From Halichondria panicea (Eukaryota > Porifera > Demospongiae > Suberitida > Halichondriidae), in the NCBI RefSeq assembly GCF_963675165.1, contig NC_087388.1, forward strand, positions 5,461,047 to 5,525,046: a stretch of DNA of 64,000 bases, read 5' to 3'. Position numbers and translations under genes: made by a program. Below are positions 51,912 to 64,000 of the stretch, piece after piece (within the stretch, counting starts at the first letter, position 1; the number at the start of each line of letters is the position of its first letter). The notes under the pieces are model-generated. The model had not been told where the DNA came from and made no database searches. It was given only the letters and a program-made list of their open reading frames with translations.

Positions 51912-52121
51912 CTTGGACTATATTTAAAATACAGCCGAACTACGATGTTTGCATTATGTAATACAATTGCATTGAGCTTTGTTTTTACTAATTAGATTTA
52001 GTTAAGTATTGACTTACATTCAGCTGCTGCATGCTTATACATAATTATAATGACCACTTGTATATTACTTAGTGCATGGCATTTATAATTAGAATACTGT
52101 CTTTTTCTTATAGTGCCATGA

Positions 52122-53045
52122 CTCAGGGGAGTACACAGGGTGGTGCTTAGGGTGCTCCAGCACCCCCATCCAGGCTCTGGTGCTCCAGCACCCGGTACCC
52201 TATCCAGACTCAGAGAAGCTCAAGTAGATAGTTCAACCATCACTGGCTGGCTAGAAGGAAGCTACACTTACTGCAGCTATCTACAGCTTAATAGTGATAG
52301 TTACAATAACTTTAATCTAGCTAGCTAGCCTAAAAAACTTACTTTTCTTCGATCGTTACTGGGATATCCATGGGAACTAATAAAGAGTGGGGAGGGGCTC
52401 AATAATAAGGCTAGGCAGCAGGAAGTGGTTTGCTGTATCAAACACTTGAGCTTGCCTCACAACATGCAGCACAACAAGGTTCTTGGATCCAGGTACATGA
52501 GGTACATGAATGTATAGTATAATTATATAATTAAGCCTACATGTATGTACAATAAATTATAATAATAATCAATGTTTGCAATGTAAACTACAAAGTCTCT
52601 TTTCCTCAACATCAAGGTACGTACTGGTGGTCATACTTTGTACGCTGCCTGTCACCTCCTGGTAAGCTGATCAATCTTTTAGTGGCCTGAAAAGAAAAGA
52701 ATCAAGACTGTCGTCAGATCAAGCAAAGGAACAAACGTTTATCATCACTTAACTTCTACATTTACACAGAGACTAGGCATGATTGCATTGACATTTGACA
52801 TACCTTAAGAAGAGTTGGCTAGAGTTTGCCATCCCAGGTGAATTGAGCTTCTGGTCGTAAACATTCTTGACTTGCTGATGGCACTGTAAAATACTGTCAG
52901 TACTGTGGCCGGCTGTGCACCATCTAGAAAACAGTGGGCGTTGCCGACAAAAGGGGCGTGACCCCGGAGTGGGCGTGGTCTAAATTTTGCGGCGCGTTTC
53001 ACGCGCAATGAGCACCCCCATTTACTGAATCCTAGGATCGCCCCT
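52122..53045. mobile_element. About 0.92-kb insertion with CAGGGG/CCCCTG ends
   Basis: It starts near CAGGGGAGTACACAGGGTGG and ends AGGATCGCCCCTG. The spacer before A shows the empty site TAGTGCCATGTACCC (about 974-988). CATG stands at both insertion edges. It carries no clear coding frame. The superfamily is uncertain; short CAGGGG ends suggest a hAT-like element, but a 4-bp duplication would not fit. Confidence 0.55.
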
Positions 53046-53595
53046 GCATGTACCCTAGCCAACTTCATAATTTAATTATATCTCACGGCAGTTCACCTGA
53101 AATTTCAGATAACCTTTTTGTAAGTGTTGAATGACTCCAAAGAAGATGTAGCGAATGGACACTCGTATTTCATTCCGTGTATGCATGGACAACTTGCTTA
53201 AAATAATTTTGTTATACTGATTGATACAGAGTAGCGTAAGTGACAATCACATTCCCGACGATTGATGATTGCTCATTTATATACATTTCCTGCATGAGAT
53301 TCAATGAATGCGTAAGCTAGCTATCATCAGCCCCTTATTCTAAGCTAGCTCCTCCCCCAAAATTACTTTGGAGGTGTGTGCCCTGAGTCACACCCATTGT
53401 ATACCAGGGTGTGGTCTAGTTACATTGCATTGCAAAATTAGGTACAGTAACATGTACCAATGCAAAAACTTGAAGTAGATCTAGATCTAGTTCAAGATAT
53501 ATTGCACTGTCAGCAATGAATCATTATAACCTCATGGCCTAGTAATCAAAACCATGTGATGATAATCTACTTTCAGTTTGCTTGGCATAATAACC

Positions 53596-55507
53596 AGTGG
53601 CGTGTACAATGGCTTTGGGGGCTTGAGCACCCCCCTGTCCTCCCAGACAACTATGAAACTAATCGTATCACTCAGTAGCTAGCTAGCTAACTGTGCAGCT
53701 CTATCTCATTGACACAACGATTATAAGTCATGACCACGCCCAATTGAGCATGTGCAATCAGTATTGCCATTCCAATGTTGTTATGTAATGCTAATTGCAT
53801 GCATAATAGATCCACTGCACTATCCCAGTCACCTCTTGCTCCACTGAGAGATACTGAGAAGCAATGATTAACACTAGAATGACTGGACATCCCCATTGTG
53901 ATTGACCAGTTTGCTAGGATGTACCCCAGAAGAATAGTGCATGGAGATCCTACAAGATGACTGACTCATAATTATGTCTTATTATCACGCTATGCATGCA
54001 TTAGATCCCATTTGAGTGTATTTAGCAGGGAACTATGAGCTATAGTACCGATACTATAGATTACTCTGGGCTACAAACTACAACATTATACATTGTATTG
54101 TCATTTACAAGAAGATACACAGAAAAATTATTGTAGCTAGATGCTTTGTCTAGTAACATAGTAACAGAACTAGAATGGAAGAGAGAAGCTCTAGAGGAGA
54201 ATAGTAGGAGCCGCTCTTTTCTTGGGCAGTGTGCTGTACTTTTTTGGTGCAAGGCTGCATGGGGGAGGAGTAGCCTCGATCCCAGGCCGAGTTTTCGCTT
54301 TTATAACGGTTAGGCGAACAACTGGGCCTGGTACTAGTTGTCTGCGCATGCGTCAAATTTTCATTGTATATTTGTGGTCGGCAAAAATATTTAATAAATC
54401 AATAATGGAAATTTGTACACAGAAAATGCACAGAGTGAGTACACAAAAGATGCACATAGGGAGCTGCTTCACAAAGGCCTGGGGAGTTGCCAGTTGTGCT
54501 GCAGCACAATTACAGTGACCCAGGGCAACTTCAGGATGATTGAATGCCTTCAAATTACGTTTCAAAAAGATTTAGCAGGCTGCTGGACTTCTCTGATTCT
54601 AGGCCCCAACTCGTAACTCATTGCTTGAGAAAACGTAGATTCTCTTGATGTCTCTGAGCTACCCAGCAACGCTCGAATGAGCAGGTCATACTCCAGTCCT
54701 GTGTCTGTGAGTATAGGACAATATTAAAAGAAACCAAAGACGGTTAAACCCTTACCTCAAACTGTCCAGTCTCGTCCGTTAGTATAGCCAAGAGGAGCAC
54801 TGTTGGGATAGCTGGATATTAGCCATTGCTCCTGTACAGAGAAGTAGACATTTTAAATACGTGTAGATCTATACATATTAAATTTCTCGGTTATAGTGTC
54901 ATTGTCGACGAGCTGATGATGGCAGCACCAAGTTCTCTAGCTCACACTCTTCACTTAATCCACCATATTAATGATGAAACTATAGTCTACCTACATTCTT
55001 GCCAAACATGAACAAGACTTGATAGCATAGCCGGCCATAGGGCCCACACAAAAATATCTGACCTTAACAAGCTTGACAAAGCTTTATACCTCTTCCCTTG
55101 TTGTTCAGTCTTCAGAATAAGCTTCAGAGAAGAGAGAAGCTTCAGCTAAGAGCCATTCCAATCGATTCCAATAATGATAAAACGGGAACTGACTTCTAGT
55201 ACACGATAGTACACGAATATAAATGTCACGAAAGTGAACGAGAATATCCATTCGTCAGAATCTGACGAACGACTGACGCATGCGCAGACAACTAGTACCA
55301 GGCCCAGTTGTTCGCCTAACCGTTATAAAAGCGAAAACTCGGCCTGGGATCGAGGCTAGGGGGAGGAGCTGGATGTATGAAAGATACGCCGCAATAAATG
55401 CGGGGGCGTAAAATCGCGCGCGCTATGCGCGCGGCTCCATTTTTTTTCTGCACTTTTGAGCACCCTCCTGCTTCAATCTCTAGAAACTCCCCTGAATTAA
55501 CAGGGAA
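53596..55507. mobile_element. Composite insertion upstream of gene E
   Basis: Compared with the spacer before A, the DNA after GGCATAATAAC is interrupted by CAGTGGCGTGTACAATGGC (a hAT-like end). Homology resumes near ACCAATGCTGCTAAG. Inside are a Mutator-like element and a GC-rich stretch (GCGCGCGCTATGCGCGCGG near 55416). Confidence 0.55.
54271..55358. mobile_element. 1088-bp Mutator-like non-autonomous element, copy 2
   Basis: Nearly identical to 25372-26446, with a 13-bp extra piece near 54869. It is flanked by the 10-bp direct repeat GGGGGAGGAG (54261-54270 and 55359-55368). No transposase inside. High identity and intact flanks point to recent movement. Confidence 0.85.
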
Positions 55508-55566
55508 CATACCAATGCTGCTAAGTTTGTATTTAAGGTTACCCTAATTGTCTGATGCTAGAATAG

Positions 55567-58500
55567 ATGGCTATGTTAGTGGCTTTCTTTGTTTTGTTGT
55601 TTCTGCTGCAAGGAGCAGCTTTATATTCTCAATCACCCTCCTTTGATTTTCTCCCAGGACTGCAAGTGGACTCCACTGGGAAAACATTCCTAATTGATGC
55701 AGACAACTACCTGTATAGACTGAATGCTCAGCTAATACAAGAGGAGAGAGTTGATCTAGGAGCTACCTATGTCATTGAACAAGGACTGGCCCTGAGCTCC
55801 ACTGGGATGTTGGTGGTGTGTTTAGAGGATCTCTCTTGCTCCGTCTACAATGCAAGCACCATCAGTGCTGGTCCTATCTGGAGTGTCAGTAATGCTATAG
55901 TAGGATATTTTAACTCTGGAGCAGCTATGTTTATGTCAGGAGACAGTTTCTACACTGGAGCAATGACTGATATAGATCTAGGTCAGAGAATGGTACTGCA
56001 ACAATTCGGACAGGAGTTCAGTAGATCTTCTGTAAACAATCAATCAGATATGCGTAATGAACTGGTATTTGAGATTAGTACCTTTGGACGAAACTTTTAT
56101 GCATTTGGTGGTTTTGTGAGTAGTGGATTTGCCTATTATGTTGTTGTCGATTATCAACCTGCTGATGCACGAGCTATCAGACTATTACGTGTTTGCAACA
56201 TGCCTGATTGTGGAGGCCCAAGTACCTGTGGAGTGACTGGTTTGTATGAACTGGGAATCAATTGCGGTCTTCAGGGGATCACTGAAGATACTTGTTTGTG
56301 TGCAGTGTCATTAGTGGAGGACTTCAGTGGGATATCTGGACCCACTGCTGTGGTAACTATTTGCTTTGGCGGTACTAATTCTATTTGTCTGGTCAATATC
56401 ACTGCTGTCAATGAAGCTATGGACGCTAAATATGACTCGTGTATTGTGTCACGCACTGTTGAAGAAGAAATTGGTTTAGCATGGAGAACAGGCTCTTCAG
56501 AAAACTGCGATACCCTGCCTCAGTCTCAGGTACGTTTGTATATAATTATAGCATACTGGTCTATTTATATAACATCAACAATTCACAGGAAACAGTGGAC
56601 ATATGTGACACACCCAGTCCAGTCGGCCTTCTCATTCCAAATGGTGGTATTGACATAATAGCACCAGTTCGTATCAACTTTGGAATTGACCTTGTCCCCT
56701 TTGCTTCAGTAGCTGTGAAGGTGGAGCAGTTTTCCTTTGTGTTTGTGGCAACTAATGATTCTAGAATAAGAGGAGTAAGTCCATGATTGTGTATAATTAT
56801 GACATCATGCTTGTCTTCACAGTACGATGTCAGTGGTACCTCGACTCTGGACACTGATAGCTATTTCTACAGTCAGCGAGTGAGATATGATGTATATCTT
56901 TTGTCATGGCATGAGGGACTGAACTACATCACAGCAGCCACTGCAAACTCTGTAAGTTAATTATGGCATGTAAGCATATATTATTATATGTCCTATATCC
57001 TATCCATGCTTTATACCCCTTTGTAGGTATTCCAAGTACCCATAGAGGAGTGTTCCCAGCGTATAGACTGTACTAGTTGTACCAATGACCTCAACCCGCT
57101 GTGTGGGTGGTGTGTGGTGGAGAACAAGTGCTCCCGTCAGACGCAGTGTCAGAACTCCAGTCTCTCTAGTAGATGGGTACAGGACAATGCCAACTGTTTT
57201 ACTACCACTGTGGATCCTATGCAGCTTGTCCTCGACCCTGCAATTCTTGCTAATGTGGTAAAAGACTTGCATGTCCATGCATTAATGTGACTGTCTGAGG
57301 TTATATAAACTATCCTCACAGGTCACGGTGACCCTGCCTAACCCCCTGCCTGGAGAGAATATCTCCTGTCATTTGGCGGACAGTGAAGAACGTTTCCCAC
57401 CCATCATAGTACCAGCTGTTGAGGTCACTCCAGGAATAGTGTTCAGTTGTGATATTGAAGGACTGGTACCTGACTACCCTGGAGTGACTGCAATCATCAA
57501 CCTGGGATTTCAGAGCTCTCTGTTCAATGAGCCATTTAACGTTACCAACCAAGCACTCACAATCTACAATTGCTCAGCAGGGAAAAGGTATAGGTACCTC
57601 AACCATATTCATGACCTGCTGATCACACTATGAATGTGCAGCTGTAAGGATTGCCTGGAGTCCAACAGTCCGTGTGGATGGTGTAACCTCAACAAGCAGT
57701 GTAGTGGGACAGCAACTCTGTGCAAGAATACGTCTCACTTCCTACAGGTGATAGCTTGATGACCCCTGACTCTCTAATGTCTATATCCCTCTATACAGGT
57801 GTCTATATCTACAGACTTCAGAGCCCTATGCCCCCTGCTAGATACGACCCCCTTTGGGGGGCACACTCTACCAGTGAGGGTAGTCCAGGACCTTCGACTG
57901 ACCACTAGGAACCTGATACCACCAGTAAGTCAACATTAACTCTGTACCCTGACCCTTCCATGGCTTCTCTATAGACGGATGGCTTCGAGTATTTGTGTAT
58001 TGTGAATGGAGTTAGCCTGGCAGCTCAGTATGAGAATGAGACCTCTATCCTGTGCAATGTGGGCAGTGGAGACGTAAGTGCTAACACTGTAATACAATAC
58101 AATGTAATGTAATGTAAACTGCACGAACAGTTTCACAATGACCATTAAATGCTGATTGTGATGTAATTAGTGTTGCATTCTAGTTATCACATTACCATAC
58201 ATGCATGACACAGCTCAACCTGCCTACTGGTAGTGGTAGCTCTTCTGTGGTTGCTACGGTGATATGGTTCGGGAATGGCATCATCCACCCACTCAGCAGT
58301 GTCACACAACAGACTGACAGTACGTACACCATCACAGTAACTACAAAAGTTGGACTAACATTTATACACAACCTCTGTTTACCATATGCCCCTCCCCCTC
58401 CCCCCAACCACACAATGACATAAAGTTACGTTGTTTGATTGTCGTAACTTGGGCAGTGGATGTTCAGAGTGCTTAGCATCCAGACTGGGGTCAAAGTTCA

Positions 58501-61500
58501 CGTGTGGGTGGTGTAGCCTTAGCGACAGCTGTGAGGTGTTGCAAGAATGCACCAATGATGTTTTTGTTACTGAGGGGAGAAATTGTCCTTCCCCTTTCAT
58601 CAAATCAATCTCTCCAGAATCTGGTAATCATTATAATTTTACCTACTATATGCCATGATACTTCCTACACCCACAGGACCAGTTGATGGTGGTACAGCAA
58701 TCACTGTGATGGGCACTGACCTCGGAGTGACCTTTGCTGACATTCTGAACGCCACCCTTACATTAGGAGGTGTGGCCTGTACTATCATCAACACTGACTA
58801 TATACCAGGGAGGCAGTTTGTGTGTGTGACCAACAACTTTGGAAGTACAGGCAGCAATGTCTTCACTATGGTCCTGTATGGCAATATAGACGTCAATGTA
58901 AACGCTGATCCTTTCATTGCGTTGAATCCCTTTGTTAGTAGCGTCAAACCGACCTTTGGACCCATGGCAGGGGGTACCAAACTGACTGTGAGGGGTACTG
59001 CACTAAGAGTGGGTAACCATGAGAACACTAGAGTCACTCTGGTCAGTGGAGGGTTAATCTACACCTGCAACGTATTGTAAGTGGCAGTATACGTCTGGAA
59101 ATGTTGAAACCTTTCCTTGCAGATCAATCTTTTCTCAAGAGATTGAATGCACCACTACAGCAGCAAACCTCACCTCCGCTGCAGAGGTGGTAGTTACTAT
59201 TGATGCTGCTAGACTGGACTTTGGAGTGTTCTTCACTTACAGTAACAACCCCAATGTAACTGCTGTGCGTCCTAGCAACACCATTCCCAGTGGAGGCATC
59301 ACACTGACCTTTACTGGAGTGTACTTGGACGTGGTACAACAGCCTGTGTTGGAGATCTACCAGCCCATGGAGGAGGATCCTCTGGTAAGCCAGCAACTAT
59401 AATTATGTCTGTATTATTTACTCTCCCCTACAGAGAAGCAACTGCAGTGTTGTGGACAATACAACCATCACATGCTTGACTCCTAGTCTGCTAATAACCT
59501 CACTGACCCCATTGGACTATGCCCTACTGTTTGATGATGTCCCACCTATCACACAAGCACGTTTTCCCATCAGCGTCCAATTAGATCCCTCCAATTTCCG
59601 GCTGGAGGGTTCTCAAAAGGTCCCTAATGGCACAGAGACGCTCATACGCATTGTGGTATGTAATATTAGCTAGTAAACCGACCCTATTAATTGTTATTGT
59701 GTGTGTATCCAGGGTGATAATCTCGACTCAGTGGAGACCAGTGAGATACGAGTGACAGTGGGAGGGGAGGAGTGTGTCAAGACACCCAGTAGCGTAAGAG
59801 GGAGTGAATTCATCTGTACTGCCCCCTTGGAGCCGCCAGGAGGGGAAAACCCAGCCAACATAAATGTGTGTATGACTATAATTATACGTAACTGTGTCAC
59901 TGTTCACTTCAGGTAACCGTTGGAAGCAACATCGCTCAAAAATTGGACCGGCAACTGACTTATACATTTCCTGAGGCAACGGTTTTTGGGCCAACAGTTC
60001 CTCTGCAGATCATCATTCCAGTTATTGTCATCATCTTTATAATTGTCGTGTGTGTACTGACGATTGCTATTGTCTGCTTGTATCTGAACTCAAGGAGAAA
60101 GTCAGTACCAATTTATATGCATCAGCATGAGCAAAGGATAGAGCTCACGGCTACTGGGTAAGTAATGATAATATTATATACTGTTGTTCAATTTGCAAAT
60201 TAATTTGTTACAGGAAAACTCATGAGGTAGTCGATGGTAATACTGCACTCGTTAGTAAGTTTTCTTTTCTACACACACATGTATAGTCCCTGTTACATGC
60301 AACAAATTATATTCAGAATCAGAACTTGTTGAGATTGCTGAGTCCATCCCAGACTCATTCAAAATAGCTGCCTCAAAATTGAAGCTCTCCAGTACTGCAA
60401 TAGGACAAGGTAAAGAAAGATGTGCAAATAATTTGATTTTGGGATGTGACTATACAGGTGAATTTGGCGTTGTGTACAAGGGTGTTCTGACAGACTGGAA
60501 CAAAGTACCTATGCAGGGGGTGGCCGTGAAGACATTAAAAGGTTATAATTATCATTATTGTTGTGAGATGAATATTACACAATGAAACCTTTTGAACACA
60601 GAAACTATAAACTCACGATTATTTCGCGATCATTCCCTCTATAGACATGTTAACCTAAATTCCGGTCTGCAGTCAGTTATACATTTTCTGAGCCCTAGAG
60701 ATTCATTTTTCTGCAATTGTAACACACAACATTTCATTTCTGATGAGTTAGTTCTTCATTATTTATACAGGTCTGTTCTCATTGTCGGATGTTCAGAGCA
60801 TGGTGTGTGAGGTGAACAAGATGCAGGACTTTGACCATCCTCACGTCATGTCCCTAATTGGAGTGTGTCTCGATGCTGGCCCCGGTGTTGCCATAGTGAT
60901 GCCATATATGGCCAATGGCAGCCTTATTAGCTACCTCAAAAAAGAAAGGAGCAGCCTTGAGTTGGACGATGACTGTGACATAGATCAGGTGTGTGTGGTG
61001 TAGGGTGCATACGAGTAGTAAATAGCTCAGTATCTATGACGACTACCTTTTGGTTTAGAGCATGTATAAGTAATACTATATAATTATGGTATTAGTGTGA
61101 GCATTGTGTGGGTGTCTCAACAGAAAGGTATGTGGGGCTGCATGATTACTGTGATCCATGTGTATAGAGAGATGCATGCTACATTCCCATCAGCTATACT
61201 GGGTCAAAATATATTTCTTACCTAGCTTGACCACTTGACCAGCCTATTTTACTGAAACAACATGCATCAGCCTTATGGCATGACCATATTCCACAACAAA
61301 TCACGTTCACTATAACTATGCATGCATATATATAGTGCAAGGTGTACAAAATGATAGTTAAAACTGGCGCATGCAGAATGCAGGGAAAGAATGACTATAA
61401 TTATAGCTATAATTATCTAGAAAGAATTTTTTCAATTTGTGTCAGCAGCGTGATCGATTGTGGGGATAATACTGACATGGAGTATATAAAATTATGATGA

Positions 61501-62911
61501 GCTTTTCCAGAACTTAGTCAAAAATCAGAGCACCAATTAATAATTTGTAAAGAAGTGGTTGCCATTGATACAGATTCTGGAAGTGAGGAAACTGCTACTA
61601 AAGATGTGTCGTCAGATAGCACTGGGAATGGCCTACTTGGCTGAACAGAAGTTTGTCCATCGCGACCTTGCAGCCAGAAACTGCATGTGAGTGAACGATT
61701 GACAGTGTGCACGAAAGAAATCATGACACTAAGTATAATCATGCAAAGTTCATGTTTTTATAGCCACGGTAACGTTATACTATAGTCGGAGCATTCTTCC
61801 TTGCATGCGACAAAAATTATATCCAATGGTATGCATCGATATTGTAAAAATATCACTAGCATACTAGCTGGTTAGCATTTTACATAATTGTTTCCATGAG
61901 GTTTTATCTTGACATATAATACATTCAGGCTGGACTCGGGAGGGGGTATCAGGGTGGGGGACTTTGGTTTGGCTGAAGACGTCTATGCTAGCGGCTACTT
62001 CAGACAGAACGACAGAGCCAATGTGAAGCTGCCCTACAAATGGATGGCCATGGAGAGTCTCAACGATGCCATATTCACAGAAAAAACTGATGTGGTGAGT
62101 CAGTGCATGATCACAAGCTCTATAACTCAGTAATAGCTTTATTTCGTGAACACGCTCTATCTAACCTCAACCCCTAATTTGTGTCTGAAATACGTTTTCC
62201 TTTCATAATCATTGTTACTTGTCGTCCATGTGCCCATGCAGTGGTCGTATGGTGTGACTGTGTGGGAAGTCTTCAATGGAGGACGGACCCCCTACCCTGC
62301 TGTGGACCCACACTCCCTCATCCAGCTGCTGGGAGAGGGGCGGAGACTAGAGAAACCTCTCAACGCAGCCTGTTCCGCCGAAATGTGAGTGTACACTCTC
62401 TGAGTTGAGTATCGTAGCAGTTGCATTGAGCTAGTTGTTGTGTTGGGTAGACTGAGATTTGGAATTACCATTATGTTCCAACTGACTGTACATCCCTCTA
62501 CACTCACTCAGTTCTGAAGTGATGCGTCAGTGTTGGAGGGAGGACCCAGAGGAGAGACCAACCTTCTCACAACTGTCCTCCACTGTGGACAAGTTACTGA
62601 CATCTATTGCTGGCTACACTGAGCTCGGTATGGTGCTACTGAACACAGTTCAAGAGGTGGAGCAGCTCAGTAAGTGCATAATTAAAAGATAGTATGATAC
62701 TATAAATAGCAGCTCTTAATGAATACTTACTTAGTGTAGTATGCTAAGACATGCTAAAAATCATTATTCATTCCATGCTTTTACTGCAGAATGTGACAAT
62801 GTACCTTCACCTACTGAAGACGCTAATCGTTATGTCGATGGTCCACCAGGTCACCCTCTAGCATTCAAAAACAGAATGTACGAAGAAGAATTTACTGCAA
62901 CAGACGATTAA
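55567..62911 (+). CDS. RTK gene E (type 1), plexin-like ectodomain and MET-like kinase
   Basis: Exons: 55567-56529, 56589-56774, 56823-56951, 57027-57257, 57322-57587, 57642-57747, 57799-57924, 57975-58073, 58214-58319, 58426-58623, 58677-59076, 59123-59384, 59434-59655, 59713-59865, 59913-60157, 60214-60254, 60317-60409, 60458-60541, 60771-60988, 61574-61686, 61929-62094, 62242-62384, 62512-62669, 62790-62911. The joined frame gives 1609 residues. From exon 7 to the stop it is almost identical to C, introns included. Intron 4 and exons 4-5 are instead closer to A, and Sema differs from both (FDFLPGLQ near the start, AMTDIDLGQ loop). Intron 19 lacks the insertion seen in C. Kinase motifs and the tail ([11 protein letters not shown]) are as in C. 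The gene is compact (7.3 kb). Its 3' flank runs into a fragment of another RTK at 63.56 kb rather than into IP3R sequence. Confidence 0.88.
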
Positions 62912-63088
62912 CTAATTATAGCCTTTAGCTAGTGAGTTGTCCCTGTACATATAGCGTGTATATAAACGTACAATTCCAGCTGCTTTAATCTTTAGTACAA
63001 CCGTGCATGATACAATCAGTTTACTTTATTCTTTATTAGTATCATGCATGTATACACATGGTCACCGTAGCCTATTATTGTTTTACAC

Positions 63089-63094
63089 AATAAA
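63089..63094 (+). terminator. Putative poly(A) signal of gene E
   Basis: AATAAA in the same conserved context as after A and C. Confidence 0.5.
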
Positions 63095-63231
63095 GTCACA
63101 TGCAATGTTTCCCGTCTTAATAATTTTGTCCTCAATTAACTATTTTCACATGCAGTGCCTATAATATTATATAGGCAGTCTTTTTACAATTTGAACAAAA
63201 AATATTCCGGAATATTGGTTTGGCACAGACC

Positions 63232-63278
63232 TAGCCTCGAATCCAGGCCGTATTTTAATCGGCCTGGTCTCGAGGCTA
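63232..63278. mobile_element. 47-bp palindromic mini-element with 9-bp target duplication
   Basis: It begins TAGCCTCGAATCCAGGCCG and ends CGGCCTGGTCTCGAGGCTA. GCACAGACC flanks it at 63223-63231 and 63279-63287. The matching flanks of A (near 9317) and C (near 36530) show the empty site with a single GCACAGACC. Confidence 0.93.
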
Positions 63279-63584
63279 GCACAGACCTAGCAATGGGCAA
63301 GGGAATATTGATGTGTTTACTGATAGTAGCATGATGCATAAGTGACATTCCAAGGATTGTTATGACAGTACACATCACATGCAGCCTGTCATAATAATGC
63401 ATACTTTGTATTTATGTACTGACAATTCGGTGTACAGCTTACGTTTTCTGCTGTATAGGGTCGGCTGCTCTGGTTGTCATGGTAACCTGGACGCATCAAC
63501 CACCCACTGAGCAACATATTGAAACAAATTTCAAGTATCATTTCTTTCTGTCAACAATCATTGTTATACTCTATATGCATGCAG

Positions 63585-63800
63585 GTCTGTTCTCTTTGTC
63601 AGATGTTCAGAGCATGGTGTGTGAGGTGAACAAGATGCAGAACTTTGACCATCCTCGCGTCATGTCTCTAATTGGGGTGTGTCTCGATGCTGGCCACGGG
63701 ATTGCCATAGTGATGCCATATATGGCCAACGGGAGCCTTTTTGACTACCTCAAGAAAGAGAGGGATAATCTGGAGCTGGACGATGACTGTGAGATTGATC

Positions 63801-63802
<2 letters not shown>
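63585..63802 (+). pseudogene. RTK copy F, exon 19 (type 2) without upstream exons
   Basis: A complete 218-nt exon 19 after the acceptor [38 protein letters not shown], and the end CEIDQ. Exons 1-18 of a type-2 gene are missing; the DNA upstream is the 3' flank of E. Exon and following intron match the window start (1-366) nearly base for base. F is thus likely the next copy of the relic seen there. It lacks a promoter and ATP-binding exon of its own unless read through from E. Confidence 0.8.

Positions 63803-63840
<38 letters not shown>
63803..63840 (+). repeat. (GT)n at the splice donor of copy F exon 19
   Basis: About 19 GT units, the longest of this set, directly from the donor. Confidence 0.85.
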
Positions 63841-63842
<2 letters not shown>

Positions 63843-64000
63843 TTTAGCAATTTTAATTAGCACTATTATACATATATGCCCCAAGGCATAACTACTTGAC
63901 TGTAGAAATTAATTTGTATCAGTACAGAACATATTTTATTAAGCTTTATCAGTATACGGAAGTTCCCGAAATTAATTTGTATCACTATATGCATGCAAGT

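Larger units (their letters stand above)
51912..55566. other. Intergenic, gene D to gene E
   Basis: This is the spacer seen before gene A, enlarged by two insertions: about 52122-53045 and about 53596-55507, the latter holding a Mutator-like element. The final ~45 bases (GCTAAGTTTGTATTTAAGGT) repeat the 5' flank of A. No gene seen. Confidence 0.55.
62912..63584. other. 3' flank of gene E and junction with a type-2 fragment
   Basis: It follows the conserved type-1 flank until TCAACAATCATT (about 63562), then continues as intron 18 of a type-2 gene (GTTATACTCTATATGCATGCAG). A 47-bp palindromic element is inserted at 63232. No gene seen. Confidence 0.65.

Overview
The window looks like nuclear DNA of an early-branching animal, most likely a demosponge. 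The genes are metazoan-type and intron-rich, with short introns (often 45-120 bp), AT-rich flanks, many small inverted-repeat transposons and long CA/GT microsatellites. The species is not proved by the sequence; Amphimedon-like demosponges are my best guess.

The core is a same-strand tandem array of large receptor tyrosine kinase (RTK) genes, each with 24 exons at matching positions. There are five near-complete copies: A (1425-8997), B (14234-23788), C (27556-36216), D (43189-51911) and E (55567-62911). Fragments of further copies lie at both window ends. Copies alternate between two subtypes: A/C/E are type 1, B/D are type 2. Joining the exons I delimited gives open frames of 1602, 1613, 1606 and 1609 residues for B, C, D and E. 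Copy A carries a 4-bp duplication that breaks its frame. Each protein reads signal peptide, Sema domain, then PSI-IPT-PSI-IPT-PSI-IPT-IPT-IPT-IPT, one membrane span and a MET-like tyrosine kinase. The outside is laid out like a plexin (three PSI repeats among IPT/TIG domains). The inside is a MET-type kinase instead of the plexin GAP domain.

Between a type-1 and the following type-2 gene sits a 3' piece of an inositol 1,4,5-trisphosphate receptor (IP3R). Copy 1 (10568-12583) and copy 2 (38066-42789) both carry disabling lesions. The repeating unit is therefore [type-1 RTK - IP3R piece - type-2 RTK], about 26-29 kb long. In the third unit the 3' flank of E runs straight into exon 19 of a type-2 gene at 63.56 kb. 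The last ~370 bases of the window are almost the same as its first ~366, so the array probably continues on both sides.

The paralogues differ most in the Sema exons and the extracellular stalk. The later IPT, membrane and kinase exons, introns included, are nearly identical between C and E and between B and D. Copy E is A-like through the first part of exon 6 and C-like after it. This suggests ongoing gene conversion and a family with diversifying outsides and homogenised signalling ends.

The rest is a rich record of small DNA transposons whose insertions can be read by comparing paralogous copies. They include palindromic mini-elements with 9-bp target duplications, a 1.08-kb Mutator-like element present twice, TA-flanked MITEs and fold-back elements. 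I saw no tRNA, rRNA or CRISPR array.
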